Both the position numbers and the translations under genes were made by a program. A model generated the notes under the pieces. The model ran no database searches and was not told where the DNA came from. It was given only the letters and a program-made list of their open reading frames with translations. Shown here piece after piece: positions 34,857 through 43,918 of a stretch of 64,000 bases of DNA; within the stretch, counting starts at the first letter, position 1; each line of letters opens with the position of its first letter. The DNA comes from Alcanivorax limicola (lineage in GTDB: Bacteria; Pseudomonadota; Gammaproteobacteria; Pseudomonadales; Alcanivoracaceae): NCBI RefSeq assembly GCF_019931215.1, contig NZ_JAIOUB010000001.1, positions 1-64,000 on the forward strand, written 5' to 3'.

Positions 34857-36749
34857 ATGGAGTCCACAAGTAACAGACGCCCGCCATGCGGGATAAGAAA
34901 GAAACTGGCCACAGCTGTTTTGATAGCGGCTGCCGGCGGTATGGGCAGCAGCGTCGCCATCGCTAATTCGGTCGATGTTGATCTGCAGCTGATGTACAGC
35001 TGTGAATATCCTTTGATCGGTGTGCAACCACTGAGTGCGGACATCAGTTCGCATATGCCGCTCACCATACCCGTCAACGAGCCCACCGGGGCGTTTGATC
35101 TGAATATCGTTGCCACGGCGATGGGCAATACCTGGACCGGGCTGAATATCGTCAGCGCCACGACGATTGAAGGCATGGCCTACGCCGATTCGAATCTGTC
35201 CGGCAATAACCTCAATCTTGATCTGACCGTGCCGATGATCATTGATCAGCAGCCGGTGCCTCCGTCCGCCGGGGATTTCGACTTGATCGCCTATGGCGAA
35301 ACGCCATCACTGACCTTCATGGAGAATAATGAAGGGGAGGTGATCATTGCGGTCGAAGACAATTTGCGTATGGCCATGATCGCGCGCCGTGCCGATGGCA
35401 GCTACGTTGATTTCGGCGGCAGCTGGCACTCGGACCCGGATAACCCGGAAGCCTTTATCGTGTCCTGCGCAGTAGATGCCGGACAGGATCAGGAGCTGCA
35501 TCGCTTTACGGTGGGTGGCGATACGCCGACAGAACCGCGTATCAGCGTGACGCCGGACGAGCTCGATTTCGGCAATGTTCAGGGTGGTCTGACCGTCACG
35601 GAATCTGTCACCGTCTCCAATACGGGCGGCGCAGAGCTGGGTATCAACAATATTACCCTGGCAGGTCCTGATGCCGGTGCGTTCTCTGAAAGCAACGATT
35701 GCACCACCGTTGCGGCCGGCGACAGCTGCACGATTGATGTGACCTTCTATCCTGTCAATGAGGACAGCTTCAGCGCGGAACTGGTGATCGAGTCCAACGA
35801 CGCCGAAGAGCCGAGCGTCTCTGTGGCGCTGATGGGTTCCAGTGTCATGACACCGACCCCGGAGATCACCGTGAACCCGGAGTCTGTCAGCTTCGGCATG
35901 GTGCAGGTCGGCGACGCCGCGACGCAGACGGTGACGATAGGCAACACGGGCCTGGAATCCTTGTTTGTCGACAGCATCAGCATTACCGGTTCTGAAGCCA
36001 GCGAGTTTATTGAAAACAATGACTGCACGACGGTCGCGCCGGATGCAACCTGCGCCATCACCATCTCTTTCTCGCCCACGGCCACCGGCAATCGCGCGGC
36101 CACGCTTGAAATCGAATCCAACGCGGCGGACACCGCCACGCTGGTGCCGCTGAGCGGTCAGGGTTCCACCGGGGGCGGGAATACCGTCGATTTCCCGATG
36201 AGCCTGACAGGTGAGTCTTTCATCAAGAAACCTCACGGCACGGTACCGCTGACGGGTGGCATTCAAGCCGTGCTGGATCTGGCAACGGGTGACTTCGTCG
36301 CTGATCTCACGCTTGATCCGTCCCACGGCGAATTCGAGATTCTCTATCCGCTTTACAATATTCCGTTCCTCGGTCCGATCATGGGCTGGATTACATCGGA
36401 CGCGGATGTGGAGTTCGAGATGGTCGGGCAAACCACCGGCACCCTGGTGGATGGCGTGCTCACCGCTCACGCGACCATGTATATCAAACTGCCGCGCGTG
36501 CGAGTGATCGGCCTGGGTATCCCGCTGCCGATTGGCGGGGGTGATGAGTGCCGGACCAGCGAAGCGATCGAGATTGAGCTGAAGACGCCTGAAGGCGAGC
36601 AGTTTGATCCCTTCCTGGGCGGTAACCTCGAGGCGACCTACACCCTGCCTCCGGTTGAAAACTGTGGTGGCTGGTTCGACGGCTTTATCAACATGTTCAT
36701 GGCCGGTCCGGATAACACCATTCATGTCTCACTTGAGGCTGACCTCTGA
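34857..36749 (+). CDS. Secreted DUF6801-like protein with two inserted Ash-type Ig domains
   Basis: 630 residues. A long leader (about 1-36, ending VAIA) precedes a beta-rich domain (38-218: LMYSCEYPLIGVQPLSADIS). Two choice-of-anchor D/Ash domains follow (about 228-330 and 335-435), each with PxELDFGNVQ or PESVSFGMVQ, a VSNTG/IGNTG turn and CTTVA..SC. The C-terminal domain (440-630) has GGGDECRTSEAIEIEL and PVENCGGWFDGFINMF. N- and C-terminal parts match the next protein, so the Ash pair looks inserted. I link the ends to DUF6801 from memory. Function is unknown; a surface ester- or lipid-binding role is inferred from the lipase and FadL neighbours. Confidence 0.8.
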   Translation: MESTSNRRPPCGIRKKLATAVLIAAAGGMGSSVAIANSVDVDLQLMYSCEYPLIGVQPLSADISSHMPLTIPVNEPTGAFDLNIVATAMGNTWTGLNIVSATTIEGMAYADSNLSGNNLNLDLTVPMIIDQQPVPPSAGDFDLIAYGETPSLTFMENNEGEVIIAVEDNLRMAMIARRADGSYVDFGGSWHSDPDNPEAFIVSCAVDAGQDQELHRFTVGGDTPTEPRISVTPDELDFGNVQGGLTVTESVTVSNTGGAELGINNITLAGPDAGAFSESNDCTTVAAGDSCTIDVTFYPVNEDSFSAELVIESNDAEEPSVSVALMGSSVMTPTPEITVNPESVSFGMVQVGDAATQTVTIGNTGLESLFVDSISITGSEASEFIENNDCTTVAPDATCAITISFSPTATGNRAATLEIESNAADTATLVPLSGQGSTGGGNTVDFPMSLTGESFIKKPHGTVPLTGGIQAVLDLATGDFVADLTLDPSHGEFEILYPLYNIPFLGPIMGWITSDADVEFEMVGQTTGTLVDGVLTAHATMYIKLPRVRVIGLGIPLPIGGGDECRTSEAIEIELKTPEGEQFDPFLGGNLEATYTLPPVENCGGWFDGFINMFMAGPDNTIHVSLEADL

Positions 36750-36759
36750 AGTCAGTCCC

Positions 36760-36799
36760 CCGGATTGCCTGGCCTGCCTGGGCAATCCGGCTTTTTTTT
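36760..36799 (+). terminator. Rho-independent terminator between the two paralogues
   Basis: CCGGATTGCC (36760-36769) pairs perfectly with GGCAATCCGG (36781-36790), followed by C and eight T. It lies 11 bp after the Ash-protein stop and 13 bp before the ATG of the next gene in the same direction. It may set the expression ratio between the first secreted protein and the lipase genes. Confidence 0.93.
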
Positions 36800-36811
36800 C
36801 GGGATACCTGC

Positions 36812-38017
36812 ATGAAATCAGTGATACGGCCGGGCCGACTGATCAGCACCTGTGTGCTGTCTGCGGCGTTCTGGGGCGGCATCGCCACCCTGGCACCGGC
36901 TCATGCCGAAGACGATACCCCCTCATTGATGCTGGAGTACACCTGTGTATTCCCGCTGCTGGAAGAACAGCCCCTCACGGTGGCGATCACCGCCGAGATA
37001 CCGGATACGGTGCCGGTGGGTGAGTTGACGGAGGCGTTCCGGATAAACGCCGAGGCGTTGGTCAGCGGGCAAGCTGGCAATGCGCTGGATTTTCTCGGTT
37101 CGCGCACGCTTTCGGGCACGGTTCAGGCTCAGGCCCGGATCGACGGCCCCGCGTTGACGCTGGACCTCTCGGTGCCCATGACGGTGCCCGAGCAAGCCAT
37201 GCCGGGAGCGCCCGGCGATTTTCAGATTGACGCGCAGGGCGAGACGCCGCCGTTGATATTTGAACAACAGAATGCGGGCGAGGTGGCGATCAGGGTTGAG
37301 CATCTGGTCATGACACTGCGACCGCTGGACGCGCAGGGCGCGCTGACCGGTATCGGCGAATTCGAAGCCGAGTGTCTGCTTGAACCGGATCAGGATAACG
37401 TCCTGCATACCCTGATCGTGGGTGAAGGCAGCGCAGGCGGAGAATTTGCCTTGCCGATAAGCGGGCAGACGCTGATTCGTGCCGCAGACGGCACGGCGGC
37501 GTTACAGGGCCAGATCAGCGGCGTGCTGGAAGACGACGGCGCGCTGGCCGCCGACATGCATTTCGCGCCTGCCCACACCCGGCTGCACATGCGCTGGTTG
37601 TTGCGTTTGCTGACGGCCGACGCCGAGTTGCTGTTCGAGCCGGTGGCACAGACCCAGGGCCACCTCGACGGCGAAACCCTGACAACGGAAACGCTCATGC
37701 ACGTGCGGGTGCCCGCCATCAGCGTGCGCATGCTGGGTCTGCCGTTGCTGTCGGGTGGCGGCGAAACCTGTCGAACCGCCACACCGATAACGCTGCATCT
37801 GGCAACCCCCTCCGGTGGTGCGTTTGACGTGGAAGCGGGAGGCGTTCTGGAGGGCGTCTATCTGGAGGGGACCTACGATATGCCGACGTTCGAGAATTGT
37901 GGCGGCCTGGAAAGCTTTATCAATCTGTTCATGACCGGCACGGGCAATCGTATGGCGCTGGCAATGGGCCTGGCACCGAGTCTGGCACCGGGCGCAACAG
38001 AGAGGACGCAACCATGA
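36812..38017 (+). CDS. Secreted DUF6801-like protein without Ash domains
   Basis: 401 residues with a signal peptide (about 1-32, ending APAHA). It is homologous to both ends of the previous protein: YTCVFPLLEEQPLTVAITAEI at the N-terminus and GGGETCRTATPITLHL with ENCGGLESFINLFMTG at the C-terminus, with conserved cysteines that could form disulfides. Function is unknown. Its last codons overlap the lipase start by 4 bp (ATGA), so it is translationally coupled to the lipase and could be its partner or chaperone (inference). It starts only 13 bp after a strong terminator, so it needs read-through or a hidden promoter. Confidence 0.82.
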   Translation: MKSVIRPGRLISTCVLSAAFWGGIATLAPAHAEDDTPSLMLEYTCVFPLLEEQPLTVAITAEIPDTVPVGELTEAFRINAEALVSGQAGNALDFLGSRTLSGTVQAQARIDGPALTLDLSVPMTVPEQAMPGAPGDFQIDAQGETPPLIFEQQNAGEVAIRVEHLVMTLRPLDAQGALTGIGEFEAECLLEPDQDNVLHTLIVGEGSAGGEFALPISGQTLIRAADGTAALQGQISGVLEDDGALAADMHFAPAHTRLHMRWLLRLLTADAELLFEPVAQTQGHLDGETLTTETLMHVRVPAISVRMLGLPLLSGGGETCRTATPITLHLATPSGGAFDVEAGGVLEGVYLEGTYDMPTFENCGGLESFINLFMTGTGNRMALAMGLAPSLAPGATERTQP

Positions 38018-39249
38018 TCGACGCAACCAGGATTGACACAAGACGCACCAGAGGACGTCTCACGGTGTTGCTGACCGCGCTGCTGACGGCGCTGTTGACG
38101 ATAGTGATCAGCGGCCCGCTGATCGCCGTCGCCGATGACTGGTATCAGCCCCCGGTCCCGCTGCCTGCCGGTGAGCCGGGCGACATCATCAAAACGCGTG
38201 AGGTCAACGCGGGGCCGCCGTCCGCGCGCGCCATGGCACGTGCCTGGCAGGTCATGTACCGCTCCACGGATGCCCTCGGTGAAGCGAATGCGGTGACGGG
38301 CACGTTGGTGGTACCGCGCGCGGGCGATCCGGGCAGCATGCCGCTGATCGGCATGGGCCCGGGGACGCATGGGCCGGCGGCGCGCTGCGCACCTTCGCGC
38401 ATGATCGACAAGGGTGCTTTTTATGAACAGGCCACCCTCAACGACATGCTGCAGCGTGGCTATGCCGTGCTGGTGACCGACTATGAGGGCTATCACCCGG
38501 ACCCGGCCACCACCTACATGGTCGGCCGATCCATGGGCGCCGCCCTGATCAACGGCGTGCGTGCGGCGCAGCGCTTTCCCGAGGCCGGCCTTTCCGATCT
38601 GGCGCCCGTGCTGTTTCGTGGCTATTCCCAGGGCGGCGGTGCGGCGATGTGGGCCGGGCAGATGCAACCGGATTACGCGCCGACCCTGAATCTGGTGGGT
38701 GTGGCCGGGGGCGGTGTGCCCGCCAATCTGGCGGCGGTGGCGCTGCCGCTCAACGGGGAGCCCGGTTTTGGCGTCATGTTTTATGCCTTGCTGGGGCAGG
38801 ACCATGCGTACCCCGAGCTGTCGTTGGCGCCCTTTGTGAATCAGGCGGGCATGGCGGCGTTGCAGGCAATGCAGGAGGACATGTGCGTGCTGGAGCTGCT
38901 GCAGGGGTTTGCGGGTATCACGCTGGATGATCTCACCGACATCAATCCCCTCAATGCCGAGCGTTTCAATCGCATTGCCGAGAACCAGCTTGGTGATCAA
39001 CCCATTCCGGTGCCGGTGTATCTGTACCACGAGCAGCAGGACAGTCTGGTGGCCTATGGGCAGGCGCAAACCCTGCGCGATGACTACTGCGCCCTCGGCG
39101 TGGACGTGACCTGGCAAAGCCATGACACCGGCGGCGACACCGGCGTGATCCGTCATCTGAATCTGGTCTATCACGGCAATGAGGGCGTCAACGCCTTTAT
39201 CGAACAGCGGCTGGCCGGGCAGCTGCCGGCATCCCATTGTTTTCCCTGA
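38014..39249 (+). CDS. Secretory lipase (LIP family, alpha/beta hydrolase)
   Basis: 411 residues with an N-terminal signal/anchor (about 14-40, repeated LLTALLTALLT, ending IAVADD). The nucleophile elbow is GYSQG with Ser205; Asp343 (EQQDSLV) and His381 (VIRHLN) are placed to complete the triad. The family includes Candida secretory lipases and actinobacterial homologues that hydrolyse triacylglycerols or other esters. Supporting segments are TGTLVVPRA and YAVLVTDYEGYH. The start is fixed by the ATGA overlap with the preceding gene; the frame is open to 37897 inside that gene. The FadL-like porin gene follows after 22 bp, fitting hydrolysis outside and uptake of the products. Confidence 0.9.
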   Translation: MIDATRIDTRRTRGRLTVLLTALLTALLTIVISGPLIAVADDWYQPPVPLPAGEPGDIIKTREVNAGPPSARAMARAWQVMYRSTDALGEANAVTGTLVVPRAGDPGSMPLIGMGPGTHGPAARCAPSRMIDKGAFYEQATLNDMLQRGYAVLVTDYEGYHPDPATTYMVGRSMGAALINGVRAAQRFPEAGLSDLAPVLFRGYSQGGGAAMWAGQMQPDYAPTLNLVGVAGGGVPANLAAVALPLNGEPGFGVMFYALLGQDHAYPELSLAPFVNQAGMAALQAMQEDMCVLELLQGFAGITLDDLTDINPLNAERFNRIAENQLGDQPIPVPVYLYHEQQDSLVAYGQAQTLRDDYCALGVDVTWQSHDTGGDTGVIRHLNLVYHGNEGVNAFIEQRLAGQLPASHCFP

Positions 39250-39271
39250 GCGGTATCGCGGAGGCAACCTT

Positions 39272-40609
39272 ATGAAAATAACAACGATTGCGGGTACGTT
39301 TTTCGGTGCAGCGCTGAGCCTGGCGGCGACACCGACGCTGGCCGCCATGGGCAACGCGCCGTCCACCTACGGTGTGTTGCCTCATGATGTGGCCACGGCG
39401 CAAGCACTGTCCCTGTTCAGCACACAGGTCTCGTCGGTCTACTACAATCCCGCCGCCCTGGCGCGGGACGGCCGAGGTGAACTCACGGGCGGTCTGTTCC
39501 ATGCGGACCATACCTTGCGTGCGGAAAGCCTCGGCGGCGCGGCGCCCGCGCAACGCAGTGGCAGTGTGCTGGACGACACCCCGTCGCAGCAGTTGTTGCT
39601 GGGTCTGAAAACCGATCTGAGCAACCTGACAACGTTCCGGCATCCCCTGTACCTCGGTTTCATGTTGGGATCAGAGCGGTATGCGCAGGAGATGCTGGCG
39701 TTCAATGCCGAGACATCCGAGTTCGGCCAGTTCCTGCACTACGGTCGGCAACCGTTGTTCCTGTCGATCGGCGTCGGCACCCAATTGTGGCGAGGCATTA
39801 ATTTCGGCGCAGCGCTCCGGTTGACGCTGCACAGTGACGCCAAGCTGTATACCGAGACGAATCTCCAGGGAGATACCCGCCGCGAACGACTGGATGTCAC
39901 CGCCGAGCCGGTGCTGCGGCCGATCCTCGGGTTCCACGTCAACATGGGCGAGACGTTCTGCAGCGTGCAAGACTGCTGGATGGATCATCTGGATATTGCA
40001 CTGGGCTATCGCGGCTATTCCAACACCCGTGTGCGTGTGGATGCCGAGGCAGAAATTCCCGGCACCGTGACCGGGCCGGGACTTGAGCTGGCCATCAGAG
40101 CCATCGATTCATTTCAGCCGGAGATTACCACCCTGGGCATACAGTACGCGTTTGCTGGCCGCACCCGTGTGGGGCTGACCGGGGAATACCAGACATGGCA
40201 ACGGCTGAGCCGCGAATTCGAAGGGGACACCGTGCGCGATCAGGCCGAAGCACGTTTTCGCGATATCGTGATTCCACGCCTCGGCCTTGAACACGACGTC
40301 AGTGAGCATTTTACCGTCAAGACTGGCGCCGCCTGGGAGCGTTCGGCGTTGCGCAGCACGCGCACCCCGGACGTCAATTATCTGGATAACGACAAGCTGG
40401 TGCTGGGTCTGGGTTTGAGCGTGGTGGCCCACCGCCTGCCGTTCATGGCGCATCCGGTACAGATTGATGTCGGCTACCAGTTCCATCATCTCAAACATCG
40501 CGAGTTTGATCTGGTGACGTCGGACCCGTCAGATCCCGACCCACTGGAAACCGTGCGCGCCAAGGGCGAGGTGCATGTTTTTGCGGGCAGCGTGACGCTG
40601 CGATTCTGA
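39272..40609 (+). CDS. FadL/TodX-family outer-membrane hydrophobic substrate porin
   Basis: 445 residues with a signal peptide (about 1-25) and a barrel beginning with the FadL-like segment FSTQVSSVYYNPAALARDG, in which Asn-Pro-Ala-Ala is diagnostic. Alternating strands run to a terminal Phe (SVTLRF). The family moves fatty acids or hydrocarbons across the outer membrane by lateral diffusion. ATG 39272 has GGAGG upstream; an open frame from 39179 overlaps the lipase gene. Lipase upstream and lipoprotein downstream suggest uptake of released acyl chains. Confidence 0.88.
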   Translation: MKITTIAGTFFGAALSLAATPTLAAMGNAPSTYGVLPHDVATAQALSLFSTQVSSVYYNPAALARDGRGELTGGLFHADHTLRAESLGGAAPAQRSGSVLDDTPSQQLLLGLKTDLSNLTTFRHPLYLGFMLGSERYAQEMLAFNAETSEFGQFLHYGRQPLFLSIGVGTQLWRGINFGAALRLTLHSDAKLYTETNLQGDTRRERLDVTAEPVLRPILGFHVNMGETFCSVQDCWMDHLDIALGYRGYSNTRVRVDAEAEIPGTVTGPGLELAIRAIDSFQPEITTLGIQYAFAGRTRVGLTGEYQTWQRLSREFEGDTVRDQAEARFRDIVIPRLGLEHDVSEHFTVKTGAAWERSALRSTRTPDVNYLDNDKLVLGLGLSVVAHRLPFMAHPVQIDVGYQFHHLKHREFDLVTSDPSDPDPLETVRAKGEVHVFAGSVTLRF

Positions 40610-40632
40610 CCGGGCGTAGTAAGGAGCACATC

Positions 40633-43600
40633 ATGACAGGCATCAGGTTACCTGCATTCAATGCGCCGCTGATCGGGGCGCTGCTGATGAGCGCGCTGCT
40701 GCTGGCCGGTTGCGGGGATGACAAGGCGGACATCCGGCAAGGGCCGGATCGCTACGCCGGCCAGCAAGGGTTGGTATACAGCTATCCGGCGCCGCAACAG
40801 ATTGAAGTGCCCGCGTCGGCACCGCTGGTGCTGCGCTTCAGCAGCGAGATCACCGCGTCGCACCCGGAGAGTCGTCTGACGTTACTGGATGGCGAGGGGG
40901 AGACGGTGGCGTTCAGCCATCGCGAGGTGGGCGAGGGGCGCGGCCTGGTGCTTGTGCCCGAGGCACGCCTGGCGCCCTTGAGTGAATACACCTTGCAGAT
41001 CGAGGCACTGAGTCTGGCTGCCGGAGAGATGGCACCGACCAGCTTCTCGTTCACCACGGGCGCGGCCGCAGAAGGCCCGCGTGAACAGATGGCCAGCAGC
41101 ACGGGTTTTACTGTGCAGCGTCAGATTCCGGATGGCGAGGCGTTGCCCATTCTGGCGTTCTCCAACTTCCGGTTGCTGTTTACGCAACCGCTGGCGCGGG
41201 ACACGGTGCGCTATGGCGATACCCTGAGCCTGACCGACAGCGAGGGTGCGCTGGTGCCAGCGCAGGTGCTGGTGCGCGGGCGTCACCTGACGCTTGATCC
41301 CCTGACCGAGTTGCTGCCGGGTGAGGACTACACCCTGCAACTGCTCGGCGGCATCCGAAGTGCCTATGGTGATGCGCTGGACGCGTACAGCCTGACGTTC
41401 TCGCCGCAGGACACGGGGAATCGCTCCACCATGGTGCAGGAAGTGCCGGACGCGCAGGGCGGGGCAGTTGTGTCGCCGCTGACCGGCGAGCCGGTCAATA
41501 TGGTGCCCATGGCCTCGGTATTGCTGGGCGAGGACAACAGCACCCAGCAGAGCGGCGACATACGGGCCGAGCTGGCCCATATCCCCACGTTTCCGGATAC
41601 CTCGCCGTTGCGTATTGCGCGCGGCTCGCGCCTGAGCGGTACGTCTCTCGAGGTGCTGATTGGCGGCGCCGTGCCGGCCGGTTTCGACTCGGGCGCGGTG
41701 GAGATCCAGTTTGTATCGGACGCCATGGGTTACATGCTGGAGAATCCCTACAGCAGCCTGCCCGGTGCGCCGCGCTGGCTGAAACTGTACATGGACGTGG
41801 CCATTACCACGGAAGATCCCCGGGCCAATGCGGCCGTCACGCAGAACCTGATGCATCTTGAGCTGGTGGGCACCGTGTTTGTCGAGGAGGGCAGGCTGGT
41901 CGTCGATGCGGTGGGCGTGGCGGAGCCTCGTATCCTGGGCGACGAATCTGCGCGCAGTGTGCTGAGTTTTTCCATGCGCTCCTATCTGGATCAAAACCAC
42001 CCGCCGCCCCCGTTGGACGACACGACGCCGCCCGAGCTGCAGAGCGGGCTGCCCGGCACCCACCCTGAGCTGATCCGTCCCGGCGATCCGCTGGTCCTGA
42101 ATTTCACCAAGGTTCTCGACCCCACCACACTGGTCGGGCGTGTGCACCTGTATGAGAACGGTCTGCTGGCGGAGACGCCCCGTGTTCACACCGACGGTGC
42201 CGCCCTGGTCATTCGACCGGTGGAACCGTTGATCTACAGCCCTGATGCCACGCCGCGCGAATACAGCCTGGTGCTGGAGGACGGCATTACCGACCTGGCG
42301 GGCAATGCCCTGGCGGTGCAGGAAGATACGTTTGCCTTGCCGACCTTTGTCACGGAGCAGCCGCGTGCCCCGGTGGTGCTGAGTGCCTATCCGGGCTTCC
42401 CCTGCGTTACCGAACAAGCCGACCTGGCGAACCATGATGCCGGCCGTTGCCTGGGTGGGAAGCCGGACGACGATCACCTGCCGTTGGCGCGCCTGCCCGC
42501 GGATCGTTCCTTGAGGGTTACCTTCTCCCAGGACATGGATCCGGATTCGGTGACCGCAGACACCCTTGTGGTGGAGGAGATTGACGCCGCAGGCGATCCG
42601 GTGGGTGATCCGGTTGACGGCCAGGTGACGGTCGGGATGCGCACGCTGACGTTTACCCCGACCGCGCCCTGGACGGTCGGCAGTCTGTATCGCTATACCC
42701 TGCGTTCGTCCGAGCTGGATCCGGTCTGCGGCAGCGACGCCATCTGTGACCGGCGCGGCTTGCCGCTGCAAACCCGGTTACTGGCGCAAACCCCCGACGA
42801 GGCCGTGCCGGCGACGGCAGGCGGGCCGGATATGGCCATTCATTTTCTGGGCGCGCCGCCCTCACATGCCGTGATGCAAGCCTTGCGCAATCTGCCCGGG
42901 GCGGACGTGAATGCCAATTTCGTATTAGACGCCGGTGAGACGCTGCCCTCCGTGGACCCGATGGCGCTGGCAAACAGCACGCGGCTGTCACGCAATCCGG
43001 ATGCCAACCCTGATGCTGATGGCACAGCGGCCTCGGGCAATGCCCTGCGCGATGCCAATGTGGGGTGTGGTTTTGATGCCGACGATGCGCCGCTGGATTG
43101 CCCTGACGAGACCTACCTGTTTCTGAACGGCAATCTGGATGTGGAGGTGTACGGCTATGTACCGCCGGAAGACATCGACGCGGCCGATCCGGGCATTCCC
43201 GACCAGGTCAAGGATCAGGGGGGTGTGCTGGCCTATATCCATCCCACCCAGGTGCTGCTGTCCGGCACTGTGGTGCACGTCGAGTTGTCAGATATCGCTG
43301 CATCGCTGAACTTTGAGGCGCTCCCCGCGCAGACAGGGCCGCAGGTCATGCGCATGCGTTATACCTGTAACGCGGCCTCTGGAGAGTGTGAAGCGCCGGA
43401 TTACGGCCGCATCAAGGGGTGGATCGTTGAGGAGGCCGGCGAGGCGCGTTTCATGGCGCAACTGTCACTGTACCTGGACGCGCCGGAACTGGACCCCGAG
43501 GTCGTGAACCATAACCTGGGCGGTGAACTGTTGCCGGTGGCGCACAACCTGCGCAGCTATCCGCTGACGCTGGAGCTGAGCGGGGCGCTGACGTTTCTTG

Positions 43601-43776
43601 ATGATGGCCGCCTGCAGATTCGACAGCAGAACCTGTCACCGATCGCGCTGACCATTGAGCTGGAAATCGGCCAGCCGGTGCTGCTGACCGGCGCGCTCTA
43701 CCTCGGCATCGAGACCGGCGACGCGCAACTGGAGTATGTGTCTGAACCGATCATTTCAGCACCGGCAGAACCTTGA
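40633..43776 (+). CDS. Large Ig-like (Big_5-type) surface lipoprotein
   Basis: 1047 residues. The leader ends in the lipobox LLAGC with Cys27. Several Big_5/SbsA Ig-like modules follow, recognised by LVLRFSSEI, FRLLFTQPL, LVLNFTKVLDPTTL and LRVTFSQDMDPDSV, each leading to a Y(T/S)LxL strand (about 45-145, 150-265, 475-585, 615-710). The last ~300 residues are a different beta-rich domain with few landmarks. No catalytic motif is seen. It lies 23 bp after the FadL-like gene and is probably co-transcribed. A surface scaffold or substrate-binding role in the lipase module is inferred. Confidence 0.85.
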   Translation: MTGIRLPAFNAPLIGALLMSALLLAGCGDDKADIRQGPDRYAGQQGLVYSYPAPQQIEVPASAPLVLRFSSEITASHPESRLTLLDGEGETVAFSHREVGEGRGLVLVPEARLAPLSEYTLQIEALSLAAGEMAPTSFSFTTGAAAEGPREQMASSTGFTVQRQIPDGEALPILAFSNFRLLFTQPLARDTVRYGDTLSLTDSEGALVPAQVLVRGRHLTLDPLTELLPGEDYTLQLLGGIRSAYGDALDAYSLTFSPQDTGNRSTMVQEVPDAQGGAVVSPLTGEPVNMVPMASVLLGEDNSTQQSGDIRAELAHIPTFPDTSPLRIARGSRLSGTSLEVLIGGAVPAGFDSGAVEIQFVSDAMGYMLENPYSSLPGAPRWLKLYMDVAITTEDPRANAAVTQNLMHLELVGTVFVEEGRLVVDAVGVAEPRILGDESARSVLSFSMRSYLDQNHPPPPLDDTTPPELQSGLPGTHPELIRPGDPLVLNFTKVLDPTTLVGRVHLYENGLLAETPRVHTDGAALVIRPVEPLIYSPDATPREYSLVLEDGITDLAGNALAVQEDTFALPTFVTEQPRAPVVLSAYPGFPCVTEQADLANHDAGRCLGGKPDDDHLPLARLPADRSLRVTFSQDMDPDSVTADTLVVEEIDAAGDPVGDPVDGQVTVGMRTLTFTPTAPWTVGSLYRYTLRSSELDPVCGSDAICDRRGLPLQTRLLAQTPDEAVPATAGGPDMAIHFLGAPPSHAVMQALRNLPGADVNANFVLDAGETLPSVDPMALANSTRLSRNPDANPDADGTAASGNALRDANVGCGFDADDAPLDCPDETYLFLNGNLDVEVYGYVPPEDIDAADPGIPDQVKDQGGVLAYIHPTQVLLSGTVVHVELSDIAASLNFEALPAQTGPQVMRMRYTCNAASGECEAPDYGRIKGWIVEEAGEARFMAQLSLYLDAPELDPEVVNHNLGGELLPVAHNLRSYPLTLELSGALTFLDDGRLQIRQQNLSPIALTIELEIGQPVLLTGALYLGIETGDAQLEYVSEPIISAPAEP

Positions 43777-43783
43777 ACCCGGG

Positions 43784-43816
43784 CACGCCCCGGTGCGCGA
43801 GGCAGACCGGGGTGTG
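43784..43816 (+). terminator. Hairpin after the Ig-like lipoprotein gene
   Basis: CACGCCCCGGT (43784-43794) pairs with ACCGGGGTGTG (43806-43816) with one G-U pair. There is no U-run. It may end the lipase operon before the small barrel gene, whose own control region would be 43817-43918. Confidence 0.45.
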
Positions 43817-43918
43817 ACAAGGGGAGCCAGAACGATCAGGTTGCCGGGTGCTTGTGCCGATGATGACCGCGCGGTAGGCTTTCTGTGGGGCTATATCTAC
43901 AAGATTGAGGGATTAATT

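Noticed and set aside
38014-39249. Polyhydroxyalkanoate depolymerase instead of lipase
   Set aside because: The overall pattern and length fit the LIP secretory lipase family; there is no substrate-binding or linker domain typical of extracellular PHA depolymerases, although activity on polyesters cannot be excluded.
35307-39366. Minus-strand frames of 470-500 codons opposite the secreted proteins and lipase
   Set aside because: They mirror real coding sequence with a catalytic triad and signal peptides on the plus strand; no ribosome binding sites or domains were found.
40882-42771. Long minus-strand frame opposite the Ig-like lipoprotein gene
   Set aside because: The plus-strand protein has a lipobox and Ig motifs; the antisense translation is Arg/Gln/His-rich without any recognisable motif.
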